The position numbers were made by a program, and so were the translations under genes. A stretch of DNA of 64,000 bases, taken from Calonectria ilicicola (lineage: Eukaryota; Ascomycota; Sordariomycetes; Hypocreales; Nectriaceae). Positions 1 to 12,523 of this stretch are shown here, piece by piece. Within the stretch, counting starts at the first letter, position 1; the number at the start of each line of letters is the position of its first letter. The DNA lies in the NCBI GenBank assembly GCA_020809705.1, contig CP085829.1:3968001-4032000 (forward strand). Direction: 5' to 3'. Below the pieces are notes generated by a model, which saw nothing but the letters and a program-made list of their open reading frames with translations, ran no database searches and was not told where the DNA came from.

Positions 1-3000
1 AAGAGGAAGAAGAAGAAGAAGAAGAAAAAACCACGAACGGGCGATTTCTTTCCCAACAGCGTAAAGTGCCACTTAGCTGTCAACCTTACATCAATAGTGG
101 GTTGATGATGCGTTGTTCCAACGGTTCTCGTTGGACAGATTGAATTGGGTGGCAGCCATGCCCAATCAGGGCTAGCGGCTACCGGCCTTTCGGAGAGGCG
201 AGAAGGGAGCCAAGATGGTCCATCCGCTCAATTAATTATTAGAAACACCACACGATAGCTTCGTCGCATGAACCATTTTTGGCTGGTGGTGGCTACATGT
301 CACATCCCGCAATGGAGCCGCCGCACGATCGCCGCCATGCATCGCCAGGAGCTATGACCTAGAACCCTTCCAGCGCGTTTTTCTTCTCGTCGTCGTCCCT
401 TGACAGGGGCATGAGACAGTGAACGGGCCGCTCCCAACCACCTCGAATCCTCCGCGATTGGAGGGCGTTGGCTCCATCTTGAGGATTCAGCCCAGGGCGA
501 AGACCCGATTGCTCCAGCTCCCGCGATGTTGGGTTCCATCCCGGAGTTGCAGACGCGTCCCTGACATTAGGCCTACAATTTTAAACAAACTTTCCCCCTT
601 AAAGTCACAATGCTAGATTCGAGCGGAGCACTCTGCGCATCACGGGTGAACCCAAAGCTTGGTGTTTTTTTAATCTTAGGGCTGAATCCTCAAACACCCA
701 ACCACCTGTCAAAAGAGCGGCCGAAGCCACTGACAACTTGGTTACAAATAAATGACTGCCCTGCCACTTTCCGTTCAAATGAAGCCTGTTTATTTTCTTT
801 CCTTTTGAAACATCCCTTCTGAACAAGGCCGAGAGCAGGGGACGTCCGTCCATCCGCTCCTCCTCGCTAGGCCATTAGGACTCTGGATCCAGAGGCTGGT
901 GATGGACCTCCTTGGAGGCGAGATTAACCCGTGCTTTTGAGCCCAGGCGCTCAAATTGATTCTATCAAGATCTTCTGCTTATGCGACTAGTTTGTACATG
1001 ATGAGAGTGATTCCTAGACTTGGACCATTATGCAATCTGCCCCAACAACCAACCCCCAGTCCAAATCTTCATCGTTTAGCAAGATGCCCTATTTCGTCTC
1101 CTGCCTACCATATCCCGACTGTCATCCTTGGAGCCGAAATTAAGACGACGCTTAATGGGAGAGTGGTACGCCATCTCATATATCGTAGGCAGTTGTTTAT
1201 TAGCGAAATCCAACTCTTAAGAGGCTAGCCTTGGCTCTGTCGATCTAATCTCGCATGAATATGTGGGGGCTCAGCCTTTCGTTAATGGCATTCGTCTCTG
1301 CACTCTATTTAACCACGTTTCCCATGCAGCCAACCCACATTTATTACCTAAACCACCCGCCAAATCCCTGGACAATGTCTGTAGTTGAGGCGCTCGGCCG
1401 ACTTAGGAGCTTTGTTTAGTGTTTCGGGAATTTGTATTAACGAAGCCTGCGGATCTGAGAGGGAGAAAAAAGAGAAAAAAGTTGCTCGCACAATGCCAGT
1501 GAACGTAGAAGTCGAGTCGTTGGAACAAGTCAGCCCAATATCAATTATGGCGAATGAGGGCACCAGAAAACAAAAGATTTTGTGCATTCATTCTTGCCGT
1601 AGGGTTATGTGGGAGGCTCACGTCAACAGTGACGTGTGGTGGACCAATTGTTCAGAGTCCAGCCTCTCAAGGCACAAGCATGCGGCTGAATTACTTGCTG
1701 CCATCCACGTGTTGCGACTGATGCACCTGCTCCACTCATGAGCAGGAACCGACTTTCGGTTACCAATAAATCATTGTACCGGCATATGCAGCACTGTTGC
1801 AGAGGTGGCGTTCATGCTGATGCAGCTCATAATTGAGACACCCAGTCAGTGGCTCGTCTATTGGAGGGGGTTGGACTGGAGCAACAATTTTATGAAAGCA
1901 AATATAAATACATAATTTCGGATTAATACAACTTTGCCAAGGAAAAAATTCATATACGTAATGTCTATTTATGGAGAGATATTGCATATTGTGAATTGAT
2001 AGAGGGATGATGGGGACAAGTAATGGAAGGGCAATCTTCAAGAGCTGTTCTGCATATTTGACATCTAAACGCATGTGGAAGATGTCGAAATTGAATGAAT
2101 TGATTCATCACCAATTTTCATAAATACACGTAGAAAGCAGGAAAGATACCAAGCAAGAAAGGACCCCTGCATCTACCCAAGGAGACCCCTCTCGATGCAT
2201 TAGGGCTCTTTTTTTTTTTTAGTTTGCAAACTTGCGGTTTCAGACCTGGATGGCCAAACAGTAATATCGTAGTCATCACAATTAGCGTGTTGTCTGCCTT
2301 GATGGCCTTGTTCCCCTGATGGCTCAATTTTTAGTTTTGAGAACTGGTGACTTTGCGGTCAAGAAATGGACACAGGGAAGTTGCTTCGTCAACACTGCTG
2401 CTCAATCGGGATAAGCGGAGATATGAGCTTAAAGTTAGCACGTCTGATGACTTGCAGGCAGACAGACCCAGAGTATGAAAAAGGTAAAGATGGCGCATCT
2501 CGAACAACAAGGCGTGGCTTTGCGGAACCGATGAGAGAGAAACTTTGCGGAGGAAGAAGGCTAGTTCTCCACTTATTTGTCCCGACAATATGGTAACTAC
2601 TCAATCCCATGCAAGATGGCCTTGGCAGAATCAGTGCGTGCAGCGCCAGACATCCTTGATCACCAGCAAATCATCATGGCTTGCCCGCGGATGGCAGGTA
2701 TATCTTGAGTACTTCCACCTACTTACTGCATTATGCCATATTTCAGTCGGGCAAAATTGCCGACACCGACTATTCTAAGTTTTCCTTGACTGGAGGAATC
2801 ATAGTTACTGGTCTCATTGCTCAACGCAGCTCACCCATAATGGTCAACAGAACAAACGTTAAAGCAGTAAGCGAATGACATGGCATGGGCATAATATATT
2901 AGAAAGGGCTGTGTCTAAAAGTAATATATTGTACCATAGAGGTATGCTGTTAGCCTTGATGGCAACCTCGTGTGTGCGTTTCTACTTTGATAAAAGCAAT

Positions 3001-3336
3001 GCTACATTGTTACTGCACACAAAAGAAGTCAAACCCATACCTTTTTGGGCTCGAAATGGCTATATAACTGTCTTATTCAGGTTTCGTGTTTCTTTCCCAT
3101 TTCCATCTTCTTTATCCCCTATTACACACACAGACACACATACACATCTCCATACACGCTCACGCACACATACACTCACTCACTCACACACACACTCACT
3201 CACACACACACACTCACACACACTCACACACACACACACACTCACACATTATCTCTCTTACACACGTTCACCCAAACGCACATTCAGTCAAGTATAGGAA
3301 AACTCTACAATTATTTCCTATTTTACACTCGACATC
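1..3336. other. Gene-poor stretch without a supported gene
   Basis: I see no reading frame here with a recognisable motif, a good ATG context and matching splice sites. The open frames are short and low in complexity. The first 30 bases are a GAA-type purine tract, a T-tract lies near 2210, and a CA/CACT microsatellite ends just upstream of the Zn2Cys6 gene at 3337. The sequence could hold decayed repeats, but nothing recognisable remains. Confidence 0.5.
3121..3262. repeat. CA/CACT-rich microsatellite
   Basis: An imperfect array of ACAC and CACT units about 140 bp long. It lies about 75 bp upstream of the Zn2Cys6 gene start and therefore probably in its promoter or 5' leader. All three forward frames are open through it and give Thr/His/Ser repeats, which is an artefact of the repeat and not coding. 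Confidence 0.85.
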
Positions 3337-4467
3337 ATGAAATTCCCCAGCAGCGAGGGCAACAATGGCGGCGTTGACTTCGACGAAGTCAGCCTTTTTG
3401 GCACGCCCCCTCCACCAGAACCCCGGGGCATCAGGCTGATACTTCCTCAGCCTCAGTCTCGGCCTGCAAAAGTAGAGGAACCCTCCCCAATCCTCGAGCA
3501 AAGTCAGGCTGTAGATGGCGTATGTGTGAACTTGCCAGATCTGGATATGGCATCAGTTCTCTCGGGTCCTCTATTGACCCCTCCTGTTTCGCCCTGGGGT
3601 CTTCTGGATACCCAGTTGGGGCCTGATGACCCCCTTCTGGCATTTTTTCAACCTGAGGCAAGCCATAAGATGGCCATCCCAGAGCCCCCCAAGCCAGCCC
3701 AAGTTCCGCCTGCATCTCCTCAAGCAGTCAAGGCCCAAGAGGTTGAGCAGAGCCAGAGGCCCGTCCAGCCTGGCCCTTCTTCATCCCGCAAAAAGCTTGC
3801 GACCCATGCTTGCGATCGCTGTAGAAGCCGCAAGAAGAAGTGCGTGAGGGGCGAGGGCAACGCCGGGCCTTGCATGACCTGTACTAAGGATGGTGCTGTC
3901 TGCGAATGGAAGGGTAAGGACGGCAGGGCGACGTCCACTTTCACTGACGCCTGCAATAACCAGGCCCGAGAGTACCAGCTGGCCTGCTCTGATGGTGCGG
4001 CCCTGGCTACCAAGGCCAGAGAGTTAATGGATGTGCAAGGCGGTCCCGTAGTCTTGGACAGGATTTGTAAGTACTTGGCGCAGCCTAAAAACGAAAACGC
4101 CAAGGATCTAAGGGAGACCTTAAAGAACGCCGCTCTAATTATGGTCGGGGTGCCCTCTCCCGAGATCCCGCTCGAGGACATCTCGCCTCTCCCGCAGGTG
4201 GACTTTGCCAGGCTCAACAAACCCCAGCTGCAGAGGCACATGGCGAAGTTCGACGAGGCTGCTGGGATCAAGCTGGCGCACCTTCGCAAGAGCCTCTTCG
4301 CCTTGATGACCCCAGTGTCGGAATGGCCCCGGGATCAATTGCCCAACAGGGACTATCTGTTGGCCTGTGTGGATACCGTTGATGTTAACGGTATCATGGT
4401 CTGGGGTGAGTTGTGTGGTTGGAAGGCAAGCCCCCCGCATAGCCAACCCCAGATGCACCCCTATTAG
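3337..4467 (+). CDS. Zn2Cys6 DNA-binding protein
   Basis: A 376-residue frame opening with an ATG. Residues about 158-191 hold a binuclear zinc cluster with spacing Cys-X2-Cys-X6-Cys-X9-Cys-X2-Cys-X6-Cys, preceded by a Ser/Pro-rich N-terminus and followed by a basic patch. Proteins with this cluster bind DNA in the nucleus as transcription factors. I see no typical fungal_trans middle domain, so this is a short, atypical member. The last residues are uncertain: a GTGAGT donor at about 4406 and an acceptor at 4467 would replace the final 20 residues by a tail ending near 4715 (LDFFLLAIEFGVSEQ region). That splice keeps the phase, but I see no clear branch point. The target genes are unknown. 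Confidence 0.8.
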   Translation: MKFPSSEGNNGGVDFDEVSLFGTPPPPEPRGIRLILPQPQSRPAKVEEPSPILEQSQAVDGVCVNLPDLDMASVLSGPLLTPPVSPWGLLDTQLGPDDPLLAFFQPEASHKMAIPEPPKPAQVPPASPQAVKAQEVEQSQRPVQPGPSSSRKKLATHACDRCRSRKKKCVRGEGNAGPCMTCTKDGAVCEWKGKDGRATSTFTDACNNQAREYQLACSDGAALATKARELMDVQGGPVVLDRICKYLAQPKNENAKDLRETLKNAALIMVGVPSPEIPLEDISPLPQVDFARLNKPQLQRHMAKFDEAAGIKLAHLRKSLFALMTPVSEWPRDQLPNRDYLLACVDTVDVNGIMVWGELCGWKASPPHSQPQMHPY

Positions 4468-4814
4468 CCTTTGGTTTGGGTTTGGATTTCTTTCTCTTGG
4501 CCATTGAGTTTGGTGTCTCGGAGCAAGGCATTATCTTTGCTGTCTTCATCACGAATGCACGAGGAGATGTGGTTAATGATATGCATGCGACTGCGCGAGT
4601 GCATTTATCCAGTCTTCTGGACAGCTACAGCTACTTTCATCCAGCTCTTTTTTGTCCACACCAAACAATCAAACAAACAGCAAGTGCTACTCTCGACGGC
4701 AACCGCAGCCAATAGCTAACCAGCTGGCTGATCTACTGACCTTCGAAGGCTTCCACGCTCGCACGAACACCCTAGGTCACACCCACGCACACGCTCCACC
4801 AAAAGACAGCAAAG

Positions 4815-5428
4815 ATGGCTAAGCCCAGAAGCCAGGGTTCCACCAGAGCCATGCTTGCCAAGTATAGCGAGAGCTTGGAAGACTCCAAGCTCCAACAGAA
4901 AGTTGATAACCTCATCAAAAAGCTAGAGAGGCTGGTTAATGCAAAGAACCCAACGCTATCCAAGAGGGGGAATGCAATCATTAATGCAGCAGGAATTCAA
5001 GGAGCAAAACAATATTCTAGGCCTGAATTAATCAACTAGGAATACAATGTGAAGGCAGTTTATCCTCATGCTAAGGAAGTCATCCAGCTCTTTACCAAAA
5101 TGAGTTAGAGCAACTATAACTGCCCTTAACAGTGCCTTGGGCAGCAGCAAGTCTAAACAATAGGCAGAAAATCCTGCTTGTTTTACGGGACTGCAATATC
5201 ATTCACAACAGATCTTATTCAGATCTAAAATATGGGGTACCGATCAGAATATAAAGATTCATTGCTAAGCAGCAAGATCTCCTATCAACATTGCTCATTA
5301 ACCCAGATGGAAATAATGGTATGGCTTTAAGCCCTCCAGAACATGACTTCCTGAAGCGCCTGGACAAACACCAATCCTGGCTCCAAATGCTGCTGGATAT
5401 GCTGGCTACAATCAACATGGCCAATTAA
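4815..5428 (+). pseudogene. Broken gene relic of unknown family
   Basis: An ATG at 4815 opens 74 codons with a protein-like, Lys-rich helical composition (SKLQQKVDNLIKKLERLV). It stops at 5037, yet the same frame continues sensibly for 22 codons (EYNVKAVYPHAKEVIQLF) to a second stop at 5106. From about 5130 coding-like sequence resumes in another frame (RQKILLVLRDCNIIH), is interrupted by a TAA near 5256 and ends at 5426 (HDFLKRLDKHQSWLQ). The pattern of stops plus a frameshift, with no credible introns at the breaks, points to a decayed gene. I do not recognise the family. A poly-G run follows directly. Confidence 0.55.
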
Positions 5429-6289
5429 GTCTCGGGGGGGGGGGGGGATTGATGGATGAGTCTAATGACACTGCTTGGAAAAAAAGGAGTTTGGGTGATC
5501 AGCGGGATAAAAGGGTTTTGTGTATATGTCTTAGCAACATCGCTTGAATGCTAACTTTCCCCGGCAGGGAAATTAGTGCATTTATTTCTATCATCTTTTC
5601 GCTCTGGAAGAATTCCTTGAGCATTAATTAAATCACGTTTACAACACTAAGAGGGTACCCGAAAAGGTGATTGCTGCAAGTCATTGGTGAAGTTGAACTT
5701 AGATTCCCACATCTTGATGGGTTGTTTCTATTTTGATATCTTCAGTTTTTTGCTATAATTAGATTCAAGGGGCTCGGCTATTGGTCGCATCGTGTTTAAG
5801 CATCTGAGTGTATTGTACTGTCAGCTTGACGGCCTATGCCAGAGACAAACAGAGAGAGACTCGACTCAAAGCTTGAAGGGGAATTGTCAAATTTTGGCAG
5901 TGGCACCCAGGCAGAATGCAGTCGCAGTGCATGCATGCACATGCATAATTCGATAGATCTGACACGCAGGAGCATTGAGCTGCATTGCTTTTTTTTTTTC
6001 ACCAGCACTCCAAATACTACCCCGCTGCTGAGCGTAACGCAACCCCCGCATGGTCGTTTGTTTACCTGACGGTGCCGTTGACCTATTCTTCGTCAGTCTC
6101 TACCGTGACCATCCTTTCCTAATATTATTTTTTCTTGCGTGGCAGGCGTGGTGACTGGGTGACAGACGGTACGCTTATCCTTGCTTGGATGTGCTTTGTC
6201 TACCATCTCTCTCTCGCGCGGGTAGCATTAGTTCAGACCTGCGAGTCCACGTTTGACCGACCACGGCAGGCTCCTCTGGTGCCGTGAAT
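5429..6289. other. Intergenic sequence
   Basis: A poly-G run of about 13 bases lies at 5436. The rest has scattered T-runs and no frame I can support. It includes the promoter side of the gene starting near 6290. Confidence 0.5.
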
Positions 6290-7170
6290 ATGATGCAAAT
6301 TCATCGTGCGTGATTTCTCTCAGGGGTTGTCTGTGGGTTGCTAACGGAGGTGGTATAGAGACTTTGCCAAATGGCGATGAGTGGATGTCAGCCCCGACAC
6401 CAGCGCTAGAAACTCCTTTGGCTGTTTGCCAACCACCTGAATCATTGGGTCTGGCTTCGAGCAGCTCTCCTCGAGACGAAGAATACGATCCCTACAGCCC
6501 TAACCTCCAAGATGGTCAAATTGATCTAGATGACGAGGCCAACGAGGCCGGTAAAGAGAACGCAGAGTACGAAAACAATCACGGTGACGAACCTTCTGAG
6601 CAGCGACTAGATGTATCAACAACCGGAAGACAAACCAATATCCGGCCTGGTCTGTTTTTGGGTGCAGATATCGTTGACTTGGATATGTTCCCCGAACATA
6701 TACGCGGCGCGATTGAGCGAGTTGAATCCCGCAATGGCAACGCATCATGGATTTCGATGCGGTTCGTAGCTGGTGAAGAGACCGAGAGCATGCGTTGCAC
6801 CATGAGAATAGATGTCATATCCGAAAAAGTCAAGGACCTCGCCATGCTCTTATTTGACGCACAATTGGAGGTGAACAATAACGTTCGTGAACTTGTTTTG
6901 CCAAATGGGGCGCCTGCGACTGTAGTCCAGCTACGGGGAGCCAAGATTGAAGCTATCCGTCAGGTACTTGGTGAGCAAGTTGCTAGAGGAGTCGAAGCAT
7001 GTCCGCTCTATCTTCATGAACAGTCTGCGGGTGCTGAATTTACTCGGTGCGTCACCATGACCAGCTTCATGGACGCGCGTTTGGGAGCATTCATCAACGT
7101 TCAGCTTGGCTTTCCCATCGCCACCGAGATATTTGAGCATTTTTACGCAAATTATCTAGAAGACGTCTAA
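6290..7170 (+). CDS. Hypothetical protein
   Basis: I do not recognise this protein. The frame closing at 7170 is open well upstream of its first in-frame ATG (6385). A better model starts at ATG 6290 (MMQIH), removes a 53-bp intron 6306-6358 (GTGCGT donor, CTAAC branch point, TAG acceptor) and joins in phase to give about 275 residues. The N-terminal third is acidic and Ser/Pro-rich and looks disordered (residues about 20-105). The rest looks folded and mixed alpha/beta, with several Met/Cys. There is no signal peptide or membrane segment. The alternative is a 261-residue protein from 6385. A nuclear or cytosolic location is only a guess. Confidence 0.6.
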
Positions 7171-7919
7171 GTGATGGAATGTACCAAACCATCGCTCAAG
7201 TGGCGAGGGGCGCCTTTTACGGAAGTTGTTGGGGTGGACAGGATAGACAACAAAATCTGGGGACGATGATGATGGCCTCGCACCAAATTCTAGCCTGTAG
7301 CTCCACGGCGAAGGAGAGGCCCGGTTAGGAAAGGTGGATCGGACCAGTCCATTGGGTCAGGGGGTGGTACGATTAGAATGGTGTGTGCCGCACGCGACTA
7401 TTCCCTTTGAAATGAACCCCTGCACGCTTGCACCCACCACGTCGTGGGAGGATTGACAGTTGGATTCGGCCAAGAATTTTATTTTTTTATTGATTTTTTT
7501 GACCCTTGCTGTGATCAATTCAGAACCCGAAGCATCCAAAGCCTTGATAAAAAGAAGTCTAAGCCTAGCATCTATACGGATTCATCCCCGTTAAGACCAT
7601 GCAGAGCCGTTTCTCATGGTATGCATATTAATTGGGTGGGGGGGCAAGCAGGCGCTGCTACTGCCACTTCTGACTTCTACACATACGAATACGACAACGG
7701 GACTTGCCAACCCGGGCAGGGGAATATACCGGCCCCACACACGCCATTCATTACAGTACATAGAGCTCCCCTCCACCGCCCTATGTCAACTTCCGACCCT
7801 CAGCATCAACTGCGACGAGTCGGCTCGACTACAAAACAGGGCGAGCAGGGCCATTCTCCTGTCAATTGCCTCCTGTCAATTGCCTCCTCCCAGCTCACAC
7901 ATTCCATTCACCCGCCAGA
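7171..7919. other. Intergenic region and leader of the aldehyde dehydrogenase gene
   Basis: No supported gene. The last 150 bases are pyrimidine-rich with short direct repeats (CAATTGCCTCCTGT twice near 7860), which suits a 5' leader of the downstream gene. Confidence 0.5.
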
Positions 7920-9833
7920 ATGGACGTTCCTGAGCCCATTGTCCTCTGGGCCTGGCGCGAGGCAAGCACCTATGCCACCACCAAGCTTGGTGTATCGTAC
8001 GTCGTTTGAACATGGCCCTTTCCTTTCACTGCTGTCCCAACCCAACCAGCTAACCTTTTTCCCTCCTTGTGTAGCCAGCAGGCCTTCTCCTTCGCCGCCA
8101 CTTGGGTTGCCGTCCTCCTCTCCTTTGGCCTGATTTCCATTGCCAACAAAGCTGCCAAAGCCACTGTTGGTGCCATCCCTCGCCGATTTACGGTCCCTCC
8201 TCCCAAGCTCCCCGAGACCACCACCAACGTCGAGACCACCTCGATCAAGGTTCCCGGCAGCTCGGCCATCCAGTGCTATGCTCCCGCCACTGGCCAGTTC
8301 CTTGGTCTCGTGAACCCCTCGACGCCCGCCGCCATCGACCGAGCCGTTGAAGCTGCCGCCACTGCTCAAAAGGCATGGGCTGAGACCACCTTTGAACAAC
8401 GCAAGGCTGTCCTGCGCTCTCTGATGCAGTATGTCCTCGACAATGCCGAGGAGATTTGCAAAATCGCTAGCCTCGACAGTGGCAAGACCATGGTCGACGC
8501 TCAGCTTGGTGAGATTCTCGTCACTGTTGAGAAGATCCAGTGGACCCTTGCCCATGGTGAAAAGGCCTTGCGTCCCTCGCGCCGCCCGACCAACCTGCTC
8601 ATGATGTACAAGCGCAACACGGTCCACTATGAGCCTCTTGGTGTTGTTGCCGCCCTCGTGAGCTGGAACTACCCTTTCCACAACATGATGGGGCCCATCA
8701 TTAGCGCCCTCTTCTCTGGTAACGGTATCCTCGTCAAGGTCTCGGAGCAGACTGCTTGGTCAAGCCAGTACTTTGCCAGCATCGCCCGTGGAGCCCTTGT
8801 CGCCCATGGCTTTGATCCTCAACTGGTCCAAACCATTGTCTGCTGGCCCCAGACTGCCAACTACTTGACTTGCCACCCTGGAATCAGCCACATTACCTTT
8901 ATCGGTTCCCAATCCGTCGCCCACCACGTTGCTGCCAGCGCCGCCAAGAGCTTGACCCCTGTCGTCGCTGAGCTAGGTGGAAAGGACCCCTTCATCATTC
9001 TTGACTCTGCGGCTGGCGACTTGAAGCGAATCACTGAGATCATTCTGCGGGGTACTTTCCAAGCTGCTGGTCAGAATTGTATTGGTATTGAGCGTGTTAT
9101 TGCCCCTTCTGCTATCCATGACAAACTTGTGGAGCTCCTTGAGCCCCGCGTCAAGGCCCTTCGACTTGGCCCACACGCTGATGTTGGTGCTATGATCTCG
9201 GACGCTTCCTTTGACCGCCTTGAGAAGCTTATCGCCGAGGCTGTCTCCCAGGGAGCTCGCCTCCTCGCTGGTGGTAAGCGATATAACCACCCCGATTACC
9301 CCCAGGGCCACTACTTCCAGCCTACGCTTATTGTCGACGTCACCCCCGATATGGGCATCGCCCAGCACGAGTGCTTCGCTCCTGTCCTTACCTTGCTGCG
9401 TGCCAAGTCCTCTTCCCCTGCCGACATTCTTGCCATTGCCAACGCCCCCAACTTTGGCCTCGGCGCTTCTGTCCACGGTTCCGAACGTGACCCCAGCCTC
9501 CAACCCATTGTGCGTGGTCTCCGTGCCGGTATGGTTGCCGTCAACGATTTTGCCGCCTACTACGCTGTCCAACTTCCCTTTGGCGGTGCCGGTGGCTCTG
9601 GTTACGGCCGCTTTGCTGGCGAGGAAGGTCTGCGAGGCCTCTGCAACACCAAGGCCATTTGCGAGGACCGTTTTGGCTGGCTCGGAATTCGCACCGCCAT
9701 CCCCCCTCCTGTGCAGTACCCCGTTGCCAACCAGAACAACAGCTGGGCCTTCACCCAGGGCGTCGTTGAAGTCGGCTATGGTGGTATTGGCCGCAAGATC
9801 CAGGGTCTGGGCAAGATGATTAAGCAAATGTAA
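7920..9833 (+). CDS. MSC7: Membrane-anchored aldehyde dehydrogenase, Msc7 type
   Basis: Two exons, 7920-7996 and 8075-9833, encode about 611 residues. The 78-bp intron has a GTACGT donor, a CTAAC branch point and a TAG acceptor, and it joins in phase. After a short N-terminus a hydrophobic segment (residues about 32-49) suggests a membrane anchor. The rest is a full NAD(P)-dependent aldehyde dehydrogenase domain: VSWNYPFHN substrate/cofactor region, ITFIGS in the Rossmann fold, catalytic Glu in VVAELGGKDPF (about 325) and nucleophile Cys in GQNCIGIERV (about 361). Such enzymes oxidise aldehydes to acids. The family includes yeast Msc7 (YHR039C), whose substrate is not settled. It is convergent with the helicase gene downstream. 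Confidence 0.93.
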
Positions 9834-10301
9834 TTTAGAAGAACGAAATAGAAACGTAATAATGCCAAAAGTTCAGATTTGTGAACCTGGGTCCTTGGTC
9901 GAATTCTTGTCAACGAACACTACCTTCCTTACCCTGTGGCACTCCAGCTTCTGCTTCGATCATGAGTACAGCTTTTAAAGCCTTGGCAATTAAAGACTAG
10001 TGAGTACATTGAGTTACGTGCTCCACGAACTGCACTCCTCGCCGGGATTTACTGTGCTTGGGCAATGCTTCCTTGATTATGTTAAAAAGGAGAGTACATG
10101 TCTGCCGAATTCCAACACATTGTTACTATCTTTCCTCATTGAGACGAATAGCAGTTGTTAAATGCGACATGTCCTTGCGAATTGAAATACCCCTTAGACT
10201 TGTCCACTTGCAAATCATACCCCACATACTATAGAGTGATTGAAGAAACCTAGTCGAGCCGCCTGATCCACCCAACTTGGGTTACCAAGGTGTCAAGATG
10301 T
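9834..10301. other. Convergent intergenic region
   Basis: Shared 3' region of the aldehyde dehydrogenase (plus) and helicase (minus) genes. It holds no supported gene and presumably carries both polyadenylation regions. Confidence 0.55.
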
Positions 10302-12356
10302 TTACCAGCTGTCGGCAGCAGCAGAAGAAGTTGGGGCAGCAGAAGCACCCCAGCCATCGCCCGCGTTGTCGCCTCCAGAAGCTGCACCTTGACGCGAAGA
10401 CTCGCCATTCTTGGCAGTCTCATCACCGCCACCACCCCAACCGCTGGCATCACCGGCGTCATCTCCGCCATCTTCTGCTCCCCAACCACCTCCGCCTCCA
10501 CCCCCGGCGGCAGGAGCACCTTCCTCCGGATCAAAATCGGAGTCTGCTTCAAACTTGAGCTTTTCGAGGGCATCGCCCTCTGGGATGTAATGTTGCAAGA
10601 AGTCAGGGACCTCCTGGTCGGTTTCGAGCAAAGTGCGTGTGAGCACACTTCCCATCGCCTCGTCTCGTTCCTCAGAGAACAGTGACGTGGCGATCCCGCG
10701 GTGGCCAATTCGGCCGGTTCGTCCTGGAGAAGGCAGTTAGTATAATGATTTGAAGATTTCAAAATGCTTCTTACCAATTCGATGCGTATATTCTTCGATG
10801 CCACCATGCTCTATCGATGGTAAATCGTAGTTGATTACATGCATCACGTTTTGGACATCGATGCCTCGCGCAGTGACACCAGTTGCAATGAGAATTGGGG
10901 CCAGTCCGGAACGGAAGCCACGCATGGCAGCCTCACGTTCTGCTTGAGTTCGATCGCTGTGAATAGATGTCACTGGAAGGCCCATGTTGAACAAGAAATC
11001 ATCAAGATTGTCTGCCTCTTGGCGACTGTTCACGAAAATGATGGTGCGCACACCAGACATTTCCTCCAAGAGACCGAGCAGAACATCACGCTTCTCATTC
11101 CGCTCAGCTTGAACGACGATCTGTTGGATGTTTGCTGTCGTGCTTCCAGCGCGGCCAACACGGAAACGAACATGAGAGGAAGCGAGATATTGCTTGGCGA
11201 GGTCACGCGCAGACTTGGGAAATGTGGCCGAGAAGAGACCGAACTTGATGTTTCCCTCATCTTGCTCTGGAGAATTTTGGTCAGCATGTATTTTCAAGTT
11301 CTGGAGGGGACTGTCTTACCTCCTCCCGAAAGAATCTTCTCAAGATCATCACCCCAGTCTTGATCAAGCATCTCGTCAGCTTCATCAATGACGATGTATC
11401 GAAGTCGGCGGAGAGTAAGGAGTCTAGGACGCTGGATAAAGTCAACGAGACGGCCGGGTGTGCCGACCAAGACGTCGCATCCCTTGGAGAGAAGCGCCAC
11501 TTGCTGGCGGATGGGAACTCCACCGTAGACAACGCAAGGACGAAGCATGGTACGGTAGCAGAACTTCCGGGCTTCGTTGAATATCTGCACGGCCAATTCG
11601 CGAGTGGGAACAACAATGAGAACCAGAGGCTCTGCTGTGACCTCGTCTTGACCCTCACGGAAGGTTACAGGGTTTGGACGAGCTGCGGCAAGCTTCTTGG
11701 CCTTCCCCATGAGCTTGCTTAGGATAGGAATGAGGTAAGCTGCCGTTTTCCCCGAGCCTAGGTGAATTGTGAGCGGGAGTGAAATGAAATAGAGCTGACA
11801 AGAAGACTTACCAGTTTGAGCGATGCCAATGACATCGTGACCTTGGAGGATCGAAGGGATGGTGAATTTCTGAATGGGGGTTGGGCAGTCATACCCACAA
11901 AGCTCAACATTCTCCAGCATAGCAGGGTGGAGACCAGAGTCTTTGAAGGTGCGAACAGGGTCAATTTTCACTGGCCCCTCCTGTGTTACCTCGATGCTGT
12001 CGATTCTATGAAACATTAGTTTGGACCAAGACTTGAAGGATTGATCAACTTTACTTGGAGAAATCGAGGCCCACTCGCAGGCAGCGAGTTGATGGCTCTC
12101 CAAAAAGCTCAAGCTCGAGCTCTGGGTATTTGGGCCCGACTTCGCCGTACTCATCGTTCCATTCGTAAGTACGGGCATTGGACCCCCAGGGCTGATCGGG
12201 GTTGTTACCCGCCGTAGCCGTGTAGTCAAAGGCTTGCGGCTTTGTCCACTTGGAATCGGGGCCTTGCTCTCCGGGGGAAGTGGAGTTGGCGTGGCCGCTC
12301 GCTTCGCCGTTGGGCGTTTCGGGAAGAGCCCGAGAGAGGCCGGACAGGTCGTTCAT
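10302..12356 (-). CDS. DEAD-box ATP-dependent RNA helicase (Ded1/DDX3/Vasa-like)
   Basis: Five exons on the minus strand (12356-12055, 12005-11812, 11757-11320, 11266-10775, 10723-10302) encode about 615 residues. The introns are 49-54 bp and each keeps phase. All core motifs are present: the Q-motif region with PTPIQK, AQTGSGKT (Walker A, split by an intron), PTRELA, TPGR, DEAD in VIDEADEM, SAT in GLFSATFP, ARGID, and HRIGRTGR (also split by an intron). The C-terminus is a Gly/Trp/Ala-rich tail (GGGGGGGWGAEDGG) like the RGG/G-rich tails of Ded1-type proteins. It probably unwinds RNA duplexes in translation or mRNP remodelling. The exact orthology within the Ded1/Vasa group is uncertain. Confidence 0.92.
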
Positions 12357-12369
12357 GTTTGCAAAATCA

Positions 12370-12523
12370 CTGAAAGGTTAGCTGGGAAGAATGATCTGGA
12401 CTGGGGTATGGCCCATGGCAAGGAGAGAAATTGGGTAAGCTGCACAGGGTAGGAGAAGAACAAGGAATGATGAAAGGGTAGAGAGAGAGAGAGAGGAAGA
12501 GAGAAGGTCTCGATAGTACTCAC
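12370..12523 (-). other. Probable 5' UTR intron of the helicase gene
   Basis: Upstream of the helicase ATG (12356) the minus strand has a GTGAGT donor at 12523, a CTAAC branch point and a CAG acceptor ending at 12370, only 13 bases before the start codon. This would be a 154-bp intron in the leader. It is inferred from signals only. Confidence 0.5.

Noticed and set aside
3086..3340. Open frames with Thr/His/Ser repeats
   Set aside because: They come from the CA/CACT microsatellite; all three frames are open together, which is a repeat artefact.
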